DNA of 64,000 nt from Glaciozyma antarctica PI12. Taxonomy: Eukaryota; Basidiomycota; Microbotryomycetes; Kriegeriales; Camptobasidiaceae. The notes below the pieces were generated by a model. It was not told where the DNA came from and ran no database searches. It saw nothing but the letters and a program-made list of their open reading frames with translations. The stretch spans positions 606,669-670,668 of the forward strand of contig KZ627156.1 in the NCBI GenBank assembly GCA_002917775.1. Reading direction: 5' to 3'. The translations under genes and the position numbers were made by a program. Below are positions 35,201 to 46,488 of the stretch, piece after piece; within the stretch, counting starts at the first letter, position 1, and each line of letters begins with the position of its first letter.

Positions 35201-35920
35201 ATGGACAACCCCAGCTCCTCATCTCCCGGGCCCCACGACAACACCAAGTCGCTCCACTGGGGGCCGCCCATCACCTCCACAACGAAATGCGTCGTCATCT
35301 TCCTCCACGCCCGAGGTAGCTCGCCGGACGAAGACCTGCCCGTCTTCGAGGGGACGTTCGGGTCCGCAGGTGGGGCAGCTCAGGTGAGCGCGATCGGGCT
35401 GCGAGCACAGGACGAGATCTGGTCAGTACGCTCCCTAGCAGCCGAGTTCCCATCTCACCAACTCGCAGGTACCCTGAGGGATGGAACAAGCCCATCGCGA
35501 TGCAGGAGCCGTGGCTCTCCTCCGCCCTCTCCCTGATCCACAATACCATCACCGCCCTCCCCATCCCCCCCCTCCCGCGTCGTCCTCCTCGGCATCTCCC
35601 AAGGCGCTGCACTCGCCATGACCTACGCCCTCGCCCATCCCCGTCGATACGGTGGAATCCTCGCCCTCTCTGGCTCCGTCGTCGGGGTGCCTGCGGATTG
35701 GCCGGCGCAGGAAGCGAGATTGGAAGGGACGCCCGTGTACATCGCCTGGGGAGACAAGGACCAGTATCGTGGGATGGCGAGGGCTGAGGAGGAGGTGAAG
35801 GCGTTCAGGGAGAGGGGAGCGGAGGTCGAGCTGCAGGTCTTTCCCTCGATGGGTCACTGGGCGACTGCGAGAGAGCTGGAGAGGTTGGGAGAGGTCATCA
35901 AGGAGGTCGTGGAGCAGTAG
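35201..35920 (+). CDS. Acyl-protein thioesterase / carboxylesterase-like hydrolase, frame broken at a C8 run
   Basis: Alpha/beta hydrolase of the phospholipase/carboxylesterase (APT1/LYPLA) family, which removes palmitate from proteins or hydrolyses lysolipids. Starts MDNPSSSSPGPHDN; CVVIFLHARGSSPDED (oxyanion region), YPEGWNKPIAMQEPWLSS after one intron at about 35423-35468, nucleophile elbow VVLLGISQGAALAM, catalytic Asp in AWGDKDQY and His in FPSMGHWA, ends VIKEVVEQ. A run of eight C at 35565-35572 leaves the halves out of frame; seven would join them. All three catalytic residues are present. With ERF4 also in this window, a link to a palmitoylation cycle is possible but not shown. Confidence 0.8.
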
Positions 35921-36161
35921 GAGGTGGAATGAGTTGTGGGTAGATAGCTGCTGAGCTCGAGGTTGGCCGAGTCGAGAGTAGCGGACGGCCCTTGTAGGTG
36001 GGACTCAGAGATGAACCGGCTTGCAGCTCTTCCTTGTTCGTCGGAACCGCCCTGAAGCCTTGCTGAGGTGCGTCTGGTATGAACGAGTCGTGGCAGGAAC
36101 GAAAGAAAGGACGAGCTCGCGGAGGTTCACTTCCTCCCGTCAACGTTCCCAGCACCTGGCG

Positions 36162-37375
36162 ATGGCAGGCTCCCGCTACGCCTACGTACGCCTCTCTGAG
36201 ATCCCCGACCCTCTCCTCCCCTCCACCTTCTTCGTGATCCGACTCGACGGCAAGGGCTTCCATGGGTTCTCGAAGGCGCACGACTTTGACAAGCCGAACG
36301 ACATGGGCGCGCTCGAGCTGATGAACATGGCGGCGAAGCGGACGATGGAGGGGAAAGAGCTCTGTGGGGAGTGTGTGGCTGGATTCGGGGAGAGCGACGA
36401 GTTCAGGTGCGTTGAGCTGGGTGGGGCGAGGACGAGGGAGGGAGCTGACTGGCGCGTAGCTTCGTGTTTAAGCGCTCTTGCAAGCTCTACGGACGGAGAG
36501 AAAGGTGCGTTTCTACCCTGGCTGAGAGCTGGAAGCGCTTGCTCACGACCTCCACTCGCAGCAAGCTCGTAACCCTCGTATCCTCGCTCTTCACCTCCGC
36601 CTACGTCTTTCTCTGGCCCCAGTACTTTCCAAACTCGCCATTGCAGCTCGACAACTTGCCAATATTCGATGGACGGTGCGTTCTGAGCTTTTGGGACGCG
36701 TTGGGAGGTCTGCTGACGCTGAGCGAGCAGGATAGTGCAGTACTCGACGGAGCTCGAAGTGCGTGACTACCTCCGCTGGCGACAAGTTGACAGTGCGTTG
36801 ATGATATTCCTGACTACGAACTGTGCTGATTTCCGAACGTGCAGCGCACATCAACAACATGTACAACACCTGCTTCTGGGCACTCGTTCTGCAAGGTGGT
36901 CTATCCCTCCAGGACGCACACAAGGAGCTCAGTGTGCGTACTACAGTCGCCTGTTCTCTTTGAAACAGCGTAACGGACAATCTTGCGTGCTCAGGGAACG
37001 ATTTCGAGCCAGAAGCAGGAGCTGCTGTTCTCTCGATTCAGAATCAACTACAACAACCTTCCGCTGATGTTCCGCAAGGGAAGCACGCTGCTTTGGGAGA
37101 ACGAACCGACAAGTCCACTAGATCTTGTCGCCGAGGTCCGCGCTTTTCGCTTGCGAATGGTCCTCATTCTCACAAATCTCGAGCAGGCCCCCGAACCGGC
37201 ATCAACACCGTCGGAAGCCGAAGGAGTTGCAGCGAGCGAGAGCGCCCCGACTCATTTACGCAAGCGGAAGGAGAAGGCGCCAAAGGTCAAGCGAAGAGTG
37301 GTGGTGTTGCACGAGGACCTCATCAACGACCCGTGGTGGGAGACGGGGAGAGGTGCGGGTCTACTCGAGAGTTGA
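36162..37375 (+). CDS. THG1: tRNA-His guanylyltransferase
   Basis: Adds the G(-1) nucleotide to tRNA-His by 3'-5' polymerisation. Starts MAGSRYAYVRLSEIPDP; metal-binding RLDGKGFHGFSKAHDFDKPN; second acidic motif FGESDEFSFVFKR (joined over an intron at about 36406-36460); KLVTLVSSLFTSAYVFLW; DYLRWRQ; HINNMYNTCFWALVLQGG; GTISSQKQELLFSRFRINYNNLP. The C-terminal part is longer than usual, with a Glu/Ala/Lys-rich insert before VVVLHEDLINDPWWE. Stop at 37375 assumed; a further intron (donor at about 37352) could extend it. Six exons, frame intact. Confidence 0.92.
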
Positions 37376-38086
37376 GGGCGTTGAGGACTATGACGTGTGA
37401 GCTCGCTTTTCGAGTATCGTCGGAGTTGGGCTGACGAGCTTGCAGTGCAGATGTACCCTTTGCCATCGTATCGCGTGTCGCTTGCCAAATTTCTCAAAAT
37501 CTCGGGCTCAGTTCTCGCTGCGGCACTCGACTCCTCCGCAACACCAGCCAGCTTATCATGCGTACTGACGGTGCGTTCAGCTGCTTTCCTGCCCCAGACG
37601 CGCTTCTGATCGACGTCGCAGCGACTCGGCTCCCGTCCTCGTCGCCTTCTGCTCCTCGGCCTCCCAACCTCTCCAGCGATTCACTCTCGCAAGCCCTACT
37701 CTCTTAACTGCGTGTCTCTCCCAACTGCGCATCGGCATCGCCCCGTCGGTTCCATCGCTTCCTCCCTCTCCTTTTCAGCAGCTTCCGCCGGCTGTTGTTG
37801 CTTCCATCCGTTCCCACCTCCCCGGGCTTCTGCTCGATTCTCCAGCTTCGATGGGACTTCGGAAAGCCTTTCGATCGTGCTTGGCACGTATCGTACTCTG
37901 TGTCCTCAAAGAAAGCAGCATTCTTACGCCCTTCCCGCCTAACTCGCGCTCGGTCCCCTACTCCCTGGAGGTCCCTGATCTCCGAGGTCCCACCACGCTG
38001 AAGGTTTTCGTTTGCCGGCAATCATGCAGCTCCCTTCTTCTCTCCTCTAGCCTCTCCCTCGTCTCCCTCTCCTCCTCCCAACACCA
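37376..38086. other. Intergenic, THG1 3' flank and DUF6534-A promoter
   Basis: About 700 bp without a convincing gene. Open frames of 60-139 codons on both strands have no domain and lack splice-site support. CT-rich tracts near 38030-38080 immediately before the DUF6534-A start look like a leader. Confidence 0.45.
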
Positions 38087-39913
38087 ATGTCGGGCTCCGT
38101 CGTCCACCTTCTCGTTGCTCGGCAACTGTTGGGACCCAAAGCCAATCCCGACCCAGTCGCTAATGTCGAGCAGCACTTCTCTGCAATCATGGGTCCTTGG
38201 CTGGTCGCGAGCGTCCTCCAGGCGTTCCTGTTCGGCTTGATCATCGTCCAAAGGTGAGTACCCGACGCGCTCTTCAGCAGCGTTGAAGCTGACCGACTTC
38301 GCAGCTACGATTATTTTCTTCTCGTACGTCAGCACGGGGACGATGGAGCAGGGAGTGAGTCCAGCTGACCTTCTCTCGTCGCAGTACAAGAAGGATAGCA
38401 AGTGGATGCGGAGTATGGTGGCCTCTCTTGTCGCCATCAACGCCATCTGCGCAGTGACAGACGTCTGCAAGTCCCGAATCGCAGCAGCTCTCCTCGCTTC
38501 GTTCTGATCCCATTTCTCGCAGACCTCGGTTACGATGCGTTCGTGTTGAACTTTGGACGTAAGTGCGGGCTTCTCGCGTCCCTTTGCTTTCGCTGATCCC
38601 CTCTGCACCCAGAATACTCCAAGATCCTGCGGCGTGAGTCGCCCGACGTCCCGGTCTTCTCCTCAGGTTCTCACACCTTGCAGCGCACTGGCCTCAGTTC
38701 TTTGCGCGCTATCTCTCGCCTCGCAAGTCGCCTTCTCAGCCAGCCTTGAGCGTTACTTATTCCCAGCAGTTGTGGCTGCGACGGTCCAGGTACACCCTCC
38801 CGCTCTCAAGCCATACCCCACCTTTCTCACCTTTCGTCGCAGGCTTTCTTCGCCTGGCGATCCTTCAAAGTCAATAGATCTATTGCGTTGGCTATCGTCA
38901 TGGGGGCTCTTATTCTCGTCTCGCTGGGAGCCTAGTGAGTTGCCCAGACCGAGCTGCTCCGTGCGAAGCTGACCAGCCTCACAGGCTCGCTGTCGGGGTT
39001 ATACAACAAACCAACGTTGTTCAGTTCTCGAATCTCGGCTCGCTTTTGACCTGCGTGCAGATAGGATCATGGTCGGCGGTGATTCTCGACGTTTTCAGTA
39101 AATCGCTCGCCGAACTCTTCGAGTGAATGCTGAACAATCTCTCTGCAGTCTCGTCCATCTTCGTTTATCAAATGAGTCAGTCGAAGCGGGGCTTCTCAAC
39201 AACCACCGACCACGCAAGCAGCGTTCTTTTATAGAGCTTCGCACCCGAGATTAACGCCTTGCGAGAACAGATTCTTTCGCGGCTGCTCAAGATGTCGGTT
39301 GGGACTGCCTCGGTCACTGTGAGCTCCTTTGCTCTCACTCGTATCTCGTTTGGAGCTGACATACCTCGGACCTCCAGGCAGCATTGGCCGTCTTCAACGC
39401 GCTGGCGTTCGCACTCGTAAGCTCTCCGCTTTCGCCATCGCTTCTCAGTCCCCTCTGATCTCCTCGCACAGAACCACCAAACGTCGTCCGCGTGAATAAT
39501 CTCAAACATGACTCTTCCCAGGCGAGTTTTTGTTCAGTTACGCGAGGAAGGCCTCGCTAACCACCGACGGCTTCAGGGTCTACACCATTTCGCTGCTGTG
39601 AGTTCCTTCGCGCGTCGGCGGCTGCTTTCGCTCGCTGATTGCCGCAGCTACGTGCTCAACTCGCGACGGGGATTGCGATTGGTGGCCGAGAGTGGGGCTT
39701 CGAGTAATAGCGGCGAGCGAGTCGTCGCCAAATCGCGGTTCGGCCACAAGAGCGTGAGTGTCTCCGTCGCGCAGAAGAAGAGCGAGCTAAGAGTTGCGAC
39801 TGCAGGAGGCGGTTGGAGTGATAAGCGGGATCGCTGTCAACCTCGAGACCTTTGTTGCTCACGAAACGGGGGACGAGGACGAACGAAGGACGCTAAGGAC
39901 GCTAAGGTTTTGA
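38087..39913 (+). CDS. DUF6534 multi-pass membrane protein, copy A
   Basis: Basidiomycete-specific family of predicted seven-helix plasma-membrane proteins of unknown function. Starts MSGSVVHLLVARQLLGP; IMGPWLVASVLQAFLFGLI (TM1), YDYFLL, YKKDSKWMRSMVASLV (TM2), DAFVLNFGQYSKILR, LFPAVVAATVQAFFAWRSF, IALAIVMGALILVSLGA, later EQILSRLLKMSVGTASVT, SYVLNSRRGLRLVAES and SGIAVNLETFVAHETG near the end. About twelve introns, one with a GC-AG donor (GCAAGT at about 38467, which restores TDVYLGYDAF). A few splice choices in the middle remain uncertain. Copy B lies 3.2 kb away, inverted. Confidence 0.8.
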
Positions 39914-40152
39914 GAGCTTCGGAAGGCGAGCTCCAGGATCTTTAGACGACCGAGGCAGATCGCTCGTTCGTAGCTACCTCGTTGAAGACCACCAGTAAGA
40001 TACGCTGTCATACACGCAGAGCCTGGCTGGGGGATAGAACGAAGAGAAGGAACAAGGAAGGGGACAGGAGCCGATTTGCTGCCCCGATTTTTCCGCTTCG
40101 AAGTCCTCTTGCAGCTCCCAACACCCCGACAGCTCTTCCAGCCACGCCCGCC

Positions 40153-42916
40153 ATGGCGCCGAAACGAGCAGCACCAGCAGCAACCAAGCGTCAGCGCCCA
40201 AACCCTCCCGCCGAGCTCCCCTCCCTCCCAGCTTCTCTCGCGCCCTCCCTTGTACCCTCTCCCAACCCGACTCCTCCTCCTTCCGCCCCACCTCTTAGCG
40301 CCGTCGCTGCCCGCAAAGCCGCATTAGCACTGCTTGCACCTCCTCCCGCTGAGGAGAGCTCGTTGGAGGAGAGCTCATCGGAGGAGGAGGAGGAGGAAGA
40401 AGAGATCGCGCTGGAGGATTCGTCGGCGGACGAGGACGCGGCGGAGGAGGCAGCTCTGGCGAAGAAGAAGAAGCCGGTGCGGCCAAAGAAGAAGCCTAGA
40501 GGTGCTGGGCGGTACTTCATGGCGGGGGCGGAGGAGGAGCGGGAGGCCCCTCGAGGGTCGACCAGCGCGGCGATGGAGGTAGACGAGGATGAGGAGGTGC
40601 TGGAGGTGTTGGACGAGCTGGAAGCTCTGGAGGAGGTGCAAAGGACTCCTGGAAAGGCCAAGATGGGTCGAGGGAAGCGACAGAGGCAGGAGAAAAGGTG
40701 AGCTCGCTCGGGAGGTAGAGCTGCTGGAGACGGAGCTGAAGTGCGATGTGCAGGGCGTTTCTGGATCCCCACTGCGTGTCGAGCTTCTCCCCGCTTCTGG
40801 AGGAGAATGCGCACAAGATCAAGTGGATACGACCGGAGGACGGTGAATCGCAGGAAGGTCTCCTGCTGTGTCTCCAAGCAGGCGAGGTACGCTCCTTTGT
40901 CCCTCCATCCGCTCTCTCCTAAAATCATTCCTCGCAGACTCTCGTCATTCACGGCACCTCCTCCCTCACCCCCGTCTTCGGTTCCGTTTCTCTCCTCGGC
41001 TCGACCCTCTCCAGCTCCCCCGCCTCCTCAGCTCTCGCCTCCCTCGCTCTCCCTCCCGCATCCTCATCAAACCACGCCGTTTTCGCCCCTTCATCTCATC
41101 CTCTCCCAATCATCGAGGCGTGCCAGCTTCCCTTCGGCGCGGACGTCCCTTCGACCCTCGCGCTCCCTGACGGCAGAACGATCGATCTCTCGCGCTGCTC
41201 AGCTGCGGTACTCCTCAGCGATCGCAATGCCGGAGTCGAAGGCGTGGAGACGGTTCTGAGGAGCTCAGGAATGGGTTGCGGGAACGGCATGTGGCTGGCA
41301 GGGGAGAGTGTGTACGGCAGCGAATCGAGCTGGGGTGGCGCAGGGTGGAAGCTCGTGAGTTTTCAAGATCTGGGGAAGTCGACGGAGCTAATCAATCTAT
41401 CAATGACTAGATATTGGATCCCACCACTTCGTTAACCTCGCTGCGAACGCTCGAGTCGTGGAGCTCGACTCTCGCCTCCTTCGGCCCTCCTCTTGCGAAG
41501 ATTGCGGACAACGAGGATGAGGAGGATGAGGACGACGAGGATATCACTGCCGGCGCCGAGCGAATGGTTCTTATTGTCGAAGGCTCGAAGCGAGTTGGCA
41601 AGAGCACGTTCGCGAAGCTGCTGCTCAATCGGCTCCTGACTCGGTTCGTCTTCAGTGACTGGTCCCCGTCGGTTCCGCGCTGATCGTCGCATTCTTTACA
41701 GATACGAGCGAGTGGCATATCTGGATACGGATCTCGGCCAGCCCGAGTTCACGACGCCTGGCTTGGTCTCGCTGAACGTGCTGGATCAGCCTGTCTTGGG
41801 TGCGTCTCGAATTTCGCAGGCGCTTGAAAACCTGCAGAACTGACGGTATTGTCTCTATCGCAGGTCCCTCCTTCACCCATCTCTCCCTCCCCGTCGCATC
41901 CCACTTCCTCGGCTCGACCTCTCCCGCCTCAGATCCCTCCGCCTACCTCTCCGCCATCTCTGCCATCTCTGCTGCGACGTACGCTCTCGAAGTCGAATAC
42001 CCTCTTGTCGACGACCTTCCACGGCAACGAGCACATCGCAACGCCGTCAAGCCGACCAGTCGGATTCGCGACCGCGTCCCTCTCATCATCAACACGCAAG
42101 GATGGGTCAAGGGCCTCGGCGCAGACCTTCTCGCGAAGCTCAAGGGCGAATCAAGGCCGACACACCTCTTCCACTTCGAGCCTCCAGTGGAAGAAGGTGC
42201 CGAGCCGAGCTGGAACGACTCGTCCTTTGCCGTCGATTCGTCCGATCAGAGCTGCCAGATCTTCAAGATGGAGGCGGCGCCTTCGTCCCCGCTCGACGCC
42301 AAATGGTCCGCCGCTGACCTTCGCACCCTCGCCTTCATCTCCTACTTCCACGCCGTCCTCACCTACTAACTCCTTCCTGTCTCACTCGGACGCCTTCCCG
42401 ACTCACTGGGACTTCTCCCTCTCCCTCGTCTCGAAGGTGCCGTACGCCCTCGACTGGACCTCGGACGACCTATCAAGCGTGCACGTCCTCGACGCCGAGA
42501 TCGCCTATGCGCACGTTCTCCACGCCTTGAATGGGAGCATCGTCGCTCTTGTCCTGCCTTCCTCCTCGCCACCCGCCCTCGCCACCTCATTCTCCTACTC
42601 CCCTCTCGCACCTCTCCCCACTCATTCAACATCTCGCTGCGTCGGCCTAGCCCTCGTACGCTCCATCGACCCCTCCTCCACCACTCTTCACCTCCTCACC
42701 CCCGTTCATCCTTCGTGCGTCGCCGAGCCCGTCGCGCTCGTCAAGGGGGCGATTGAGCTGCCGATTCCGCTTATGCTGGACTTTTCGGCGACGGAGCAGG
42801 AGGCGCAGAGAGGGGTGGTGGGGGTCGAGTGGAGGGAGGTACCGTATTTAGGAGTCGAGGGGGAGGGAGGAAGGAAGAAGGTGCGGAGGAACTTGATGAG
42901 GAGAGGACAGAATTGA
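40153..42916 (+). CDS. GRC3: GRC3/NOL9 polynucleotide 5'-hydroxyl kinase, one in-frame break
   Basis: Nucleolar RNA kinase that works with the Las1 nuclease in ITS2 removal from pre-rRNA. Starts MAPKRAAPAATKRQRP; basic then acidic N-terminus (EESSSEEEEEEEE; KKKKPVRPKKKPRGAGRYF); N-terminal beta domain (SPLLEENAHKIKWIRPED, TLVIHGTSSLTPVFG); P-loop MVLIVEGSKRVGKSTFAKLL (about 41560-41620); ERVAYLDTDLGQPEF with the lid and Walker B region; PLIINTQGWVKGLG; C-terminal domain ending LMRRGQN. About five introns. At 42364-42369 the frame hits TAC TAA, while one frame over it continues TNSFLSHSDAFPTHWD, so a single-base slip is likely. Confidence 0.92.
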
Positions 42917-43125
42917 GCGCGATAGAGTTCTGCAAAGCGTTTGGTGCCGAAGGAGCTTGTTGAGAAACGTTGCGATTTCGAGGGGAGGAAGGGGAATGAG
43001 ATGAACGACAAATTCTGCCGCTCTCGCAAGGATGCTGCTTTCGCGCGATACTCTCCTGCTCGAGCTGCCACTCCGCAATACAAACGACGTCTTACAGAAC
43101 ATGCCCAGGTATAATAACGAGTGGG

Positions 43126-44583
43126 CTACCTCGGCAGCGACCCATTTAAAGTACCTCCGAACCTCACTCCGCGCTTCTCCTCCTCCTCAACTCCCACGTC
43201 GTGCGTCACAAAGGTCTCGAGGTTGACCGCAATCCCGCTCGTCATTCCCGGAACGTCCTGTAGCGCACACATCTTAGCTGACTGCGAAGGACACTGGAGA
43301 CGTACTCACGCTCCTGCCATAGCGAGACTTAGACTTGATGCTGGCTCGCTCGTCGCCGCCAGTGGAAGTGTTGCCTCCCTCGACTACAAGTCGCAGCGAC
43401 CTTCTCGAGTTGAGAACGTAACTGTTGAATGAAACGGTCAGAGCGAGACCGCGAGCTAAGGAGAAATGTCTTGCAGCATGGAGGTGGTGTAGACCCTGTG
43501 AAGTACGATCAGACCTCGCTGCTTCGTTCGCAAGTACTGGGCTAAAAACGCACCTTGGAATCGTCCAGTTCACGACATTTGACGAACAAAGACGGCAGAG
43601 ACTGTAAGGTGCAAGGTCAGTCAGAAACTCAGGAGCGAGAAAGAGTTGCGTCCTGAAAATGTCGGTCGCCGCTGTCGACCATCCCGCCACTTGCACGGAT
43701 ATCAACAAGGTCCCAAGATGCGATTTCCCAACTCCTCCGATGAGTGATTCGATAGCAACAGAAAGCCTGAGTACCACTCGTCAGTCAAGGACGCGATTCC
43801 AGTCATGGACGCAACCCCGGAGTCCGGCAGCCCCGTTTCGACTCACCAAGCTCCGAGAGAGGTGAGAATGAGACATCCCATGATGATAGCGATGTAGATG
43901 TTGTGATTGACCTTGAATGCTCGCACGGCGAAAAAGACCTGCAGAAACTCGTCAGAAAAGCCTCGCGGTACGGAGCCAGAAAAGGCTCATACCTGAACGA
44001 CGGCGGCGAGTCGTACCCCGCAGGACCTTCATGATCTGGCCGAAGGAAATGATAAATGCATAGTGAACAACATCTGCATTCTGCTGTCAACGCAAGAAAA
44101 CGCAAGCTACGAAAGAGGAACGACCCACAAATGTCGGCACAACAGCACACGAGGTTGGCGAGGATGAGCCACACCATAGTCCATCGCAGCCATCTGCTAT
44201 CGGTCTTGTACTGTAAATACCGTCAGCATGCAAACTGAGTATGCATGAGCTGTGGGCCTACGAGCAGAAAGTAGTCGTACCTGGGAGAGAGATCAAGGTC
44301 GGAATCGGGTCCACGCTGCTGTTCCTCTCCTCGCCGTCTTTCACTTACGCCTGAACCACGATGATTCCCATCAGGAAGACTTGCAGCACAGCTGCTATGA
44401 GCCAGGGTCCCTCGATCGCACTGAAGTTTTGCTGAGGAGAGGCAGTAGTTAGTCTAGTTAGTCTCCAGCCCCACGATCCTCGTCATTGAAAAGACTCACC
44501 CGAACGTTCTCGACGCGATCTAGATTCGGCGATGGTCCCAGCAGGCTCCGAGCGAGTAGGTGGACGACGGCGGAGCTTGCCAT
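43126..44583 (-). CDS. DUF6534 multi-pass membrane protein, copy B
   Basis: Paralogue of copy A in opposite orientation. Starts MASSAVVHLLARSLLGPSP (copy A: MSGSVVHLLVARQLLGP). Shared blocks: YDYFLL then YKTDSRWLRWTMVWLILAN; VVHYAFIISFGQ; VFFAVRAFKVNHNIYIAIIMG; SYVLNSRRSLRLVVEGG; SGIAVNLETFVTHDVG. About a dozen short exons. The frame slips by one base at the CCCC run 44017-44020 (FGQIMKVLR then VRLAAVVQVFFA), unless the splice site is different. Ends GGTLNGSLPR. Confidence 0.78.
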
Positions 44584-45178
44584 TGTGGCGAGTGGGACCG
44601 TGCGAGGTCGAGCCGGTCGTCGAGGGCGGGAAAAGAAGACGGTGATGTCAACGAGCTGGAGAATCTGAGGAGATTGCTGGAGTCTGGGGTAGATTTCTGA
44701 AAGAGGTCTCTTGAAGAGAAAGGGGGACGATCCGGCGAGAAGAAAGGGAAGGGCGTCGCAGTCCCCGAAAGACTGCGCTCCACGTTCTCGAGGACCGAGA
44801 GCGAGACCCCACCACGACTCAAAAGCGATAGGAGGAACGAGCGAGCTTAGGATCCGGCGAAAAAGGGAAAGTCTCAGGAGCAGGAGGCCCCGACGGAGGA
44901 GTAGGGGCGCCAGCGCGTCGCAGAGGTGCTAGAACGAACCGGCTATACGTGAGCCGTTCAACAAATAGACGCGTTGTAAGAGGAGCAAAGGAGCTGTCGA
45001 GAACCGCAAGAAGCTTGGCGAGGGATTGTGAGGGCAAACGACTCACCCGGTAGACGCGCGAAGCGGTCCGGCAGTGAGAAGACAGGAGGAGTAGTTTCTC
45101 GGTACACGCGCATCAGAAGAGGAGTCACGAAAGCGGAGGGAGAGGTCGCGGCCGAGCAGGAAGCTAGTGGATTCCAGC
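44584..45178. other. Intergenic, promoter of DUF6534-B and 3' flank of the queuosine salvage gene
   Basis: 595 bp; no recognisable gene. Several frames of 60-120 codons overlap on both strands and show no domain. Confidence 0.45.
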
Positions 45179-46402
45179 TCAGTAGAAGATGCTGCGTGTT
45201 CGATGGTGCGGGAGCGAAACCCGCCCCTGGGCCTCCTCCGCCTTCGCGAGATCCCACAAAAGAAAGTCGAGCAGGACCGCGTTGGGTGCTTTGACGACGA
45301 GAGAGTCCCGCGCGACAAGGCGGGCGATTTCAAGCCGAACCTCCTCGACTGCGACGATGGAGAGGGCACGGATTTCGACTTCTTCGGGGCTTCCGTTCGA
45401 GAGGTCGGCATGCGAGGTGAGGAGGGCGACGAGGTGGGGAGAGTAGGTGATGGTGGAGAGGGAGTGGAGGATCTGGGGGACTCTGCGCGGGCGTCAGAAG
45501 ATCAAAGGTCGCAGCGGCAGGAAGAGACGAACCTGTAGTCGGCAAACATAGTAAGCTGGCCAATGTCGTGAAAGTGTCCAGGGCCTGCACCCTCGAACGC
45601 CGCCCACGTTTCAGCGACGAGGATCTGAGCTCGTTTGCGAATCAAGACCTCGTCGCCGGCGTACGTCGTGCGGTCGTCGTAGCAGGGAAAGCTGGCGACG
45701 ACGAGCTCGACGAGCGCCAGCGCCGATCCGTTGGCCTGCGTAAGCAAATTGGCGTACGAGCCATCCCATTTCTGAGCGTTCTGGTCAGCTTGGTCGAGAG
45801 ACGCAAAGAAGAAGCTCGCACCTTGCAGAGAACTGTGCCGACCTCCCTCATCACCCGGATTCGCTCCTCCAGCAGGGGTATCTCCTCCTCCTGGTCGCTC
45901 CTAAACACTCTCCGCAGCACCTCCTCGTCGCAATCCCGATAGAACGTCGGTTCCGTGATGCGAATCCCCTCCTCCTGCGCTCGGTGGAGCGCTGCGAGCA
46001 AGCTCCAGTACCCCGTCCACACTTGATCCATTCCTCCAAGTTCTCCTTTTCCGTCCACGCCAGCCTTCCAGCGTACGCCGTATCGGAGCGAGCTCTCCTC
46101 TGCCGACCAGAAGCTGAAGTTGAGCGAGCTAACGAGGAAGATCCAGTCGAGTATGGCGGTGGGCGGGTGAAGGGAAGGAATGAGGTGCAGGGGAACCAAG
46201 GACCAGGAGCTGGCGGTGTAGGGGGATGCGACCAGGCTGGCGAGGATCTGAGGAGCAGGAGGTCAGCGACGCCGGCAGAACTGGAAGCAGCTCGAGCACG
46301 TACGGAAGCAGCTGCCGTTTCGATTCCAGCTGGGTTGATCTTGACGTGCTGGGCCTCCTTCGATACTCGATACGCGCTCGAGAGAACTGGATTGAGCGCC
46401 AT
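45179..46402 (-). CDS. QNG1: Queuosine 5'-phosphate N-glycosylase / salvage protein (DUF2419)
   Basis: Releases queuine from queuosine nucleotide so it can be put back into tRNA anticodons by TGT. Starts MALNPVLSSAYRVSKEA with VKINPAGIETAA; ILDWIFLVSSLNFSFWS, LRYGVRWKA, GYWSLLAALHRAQEEGI, EPTFYRDCDEEVLRRVF, IPLLEERIRVMREVG, NAQKWDGSYANLL, ASFPCYDDRTTYAGDEVLI, KRAQILVAETWAAFEG, FHDIGQLTMFADYRVPQIL, and the C-terminal HHRTRSIFY that closes the family. About five exons, frame intact. Its presence implies this fungus takes up queuine, unlike baker's yeast. Confidence 0.93.
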
Positions 46403-46488
46403 CGCAGGGGGTGGAAGATGAGCAAGCTGCTTCGCGCCTCTAGCTCTCTTAACTCTTCCTCTCCTCCACCACTCTCCCCCGCCTCCAA
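46403..46488. promoter_or_regulatory. Divergent promoter QNG1 / serine-rich nuclear protein
   Basis: 86 bp between opposed start codons, containing CTCTCTTAACTCTTCC. No known element assigned. Confidence 0.4.

Noticed and set aside
35201-35920. ERF4 and acyl-protein thioesterase as a palmitoylation island
   Set aside because: They are more than 10 kb apart with many unrelated genes between; functional link noted only as possible.
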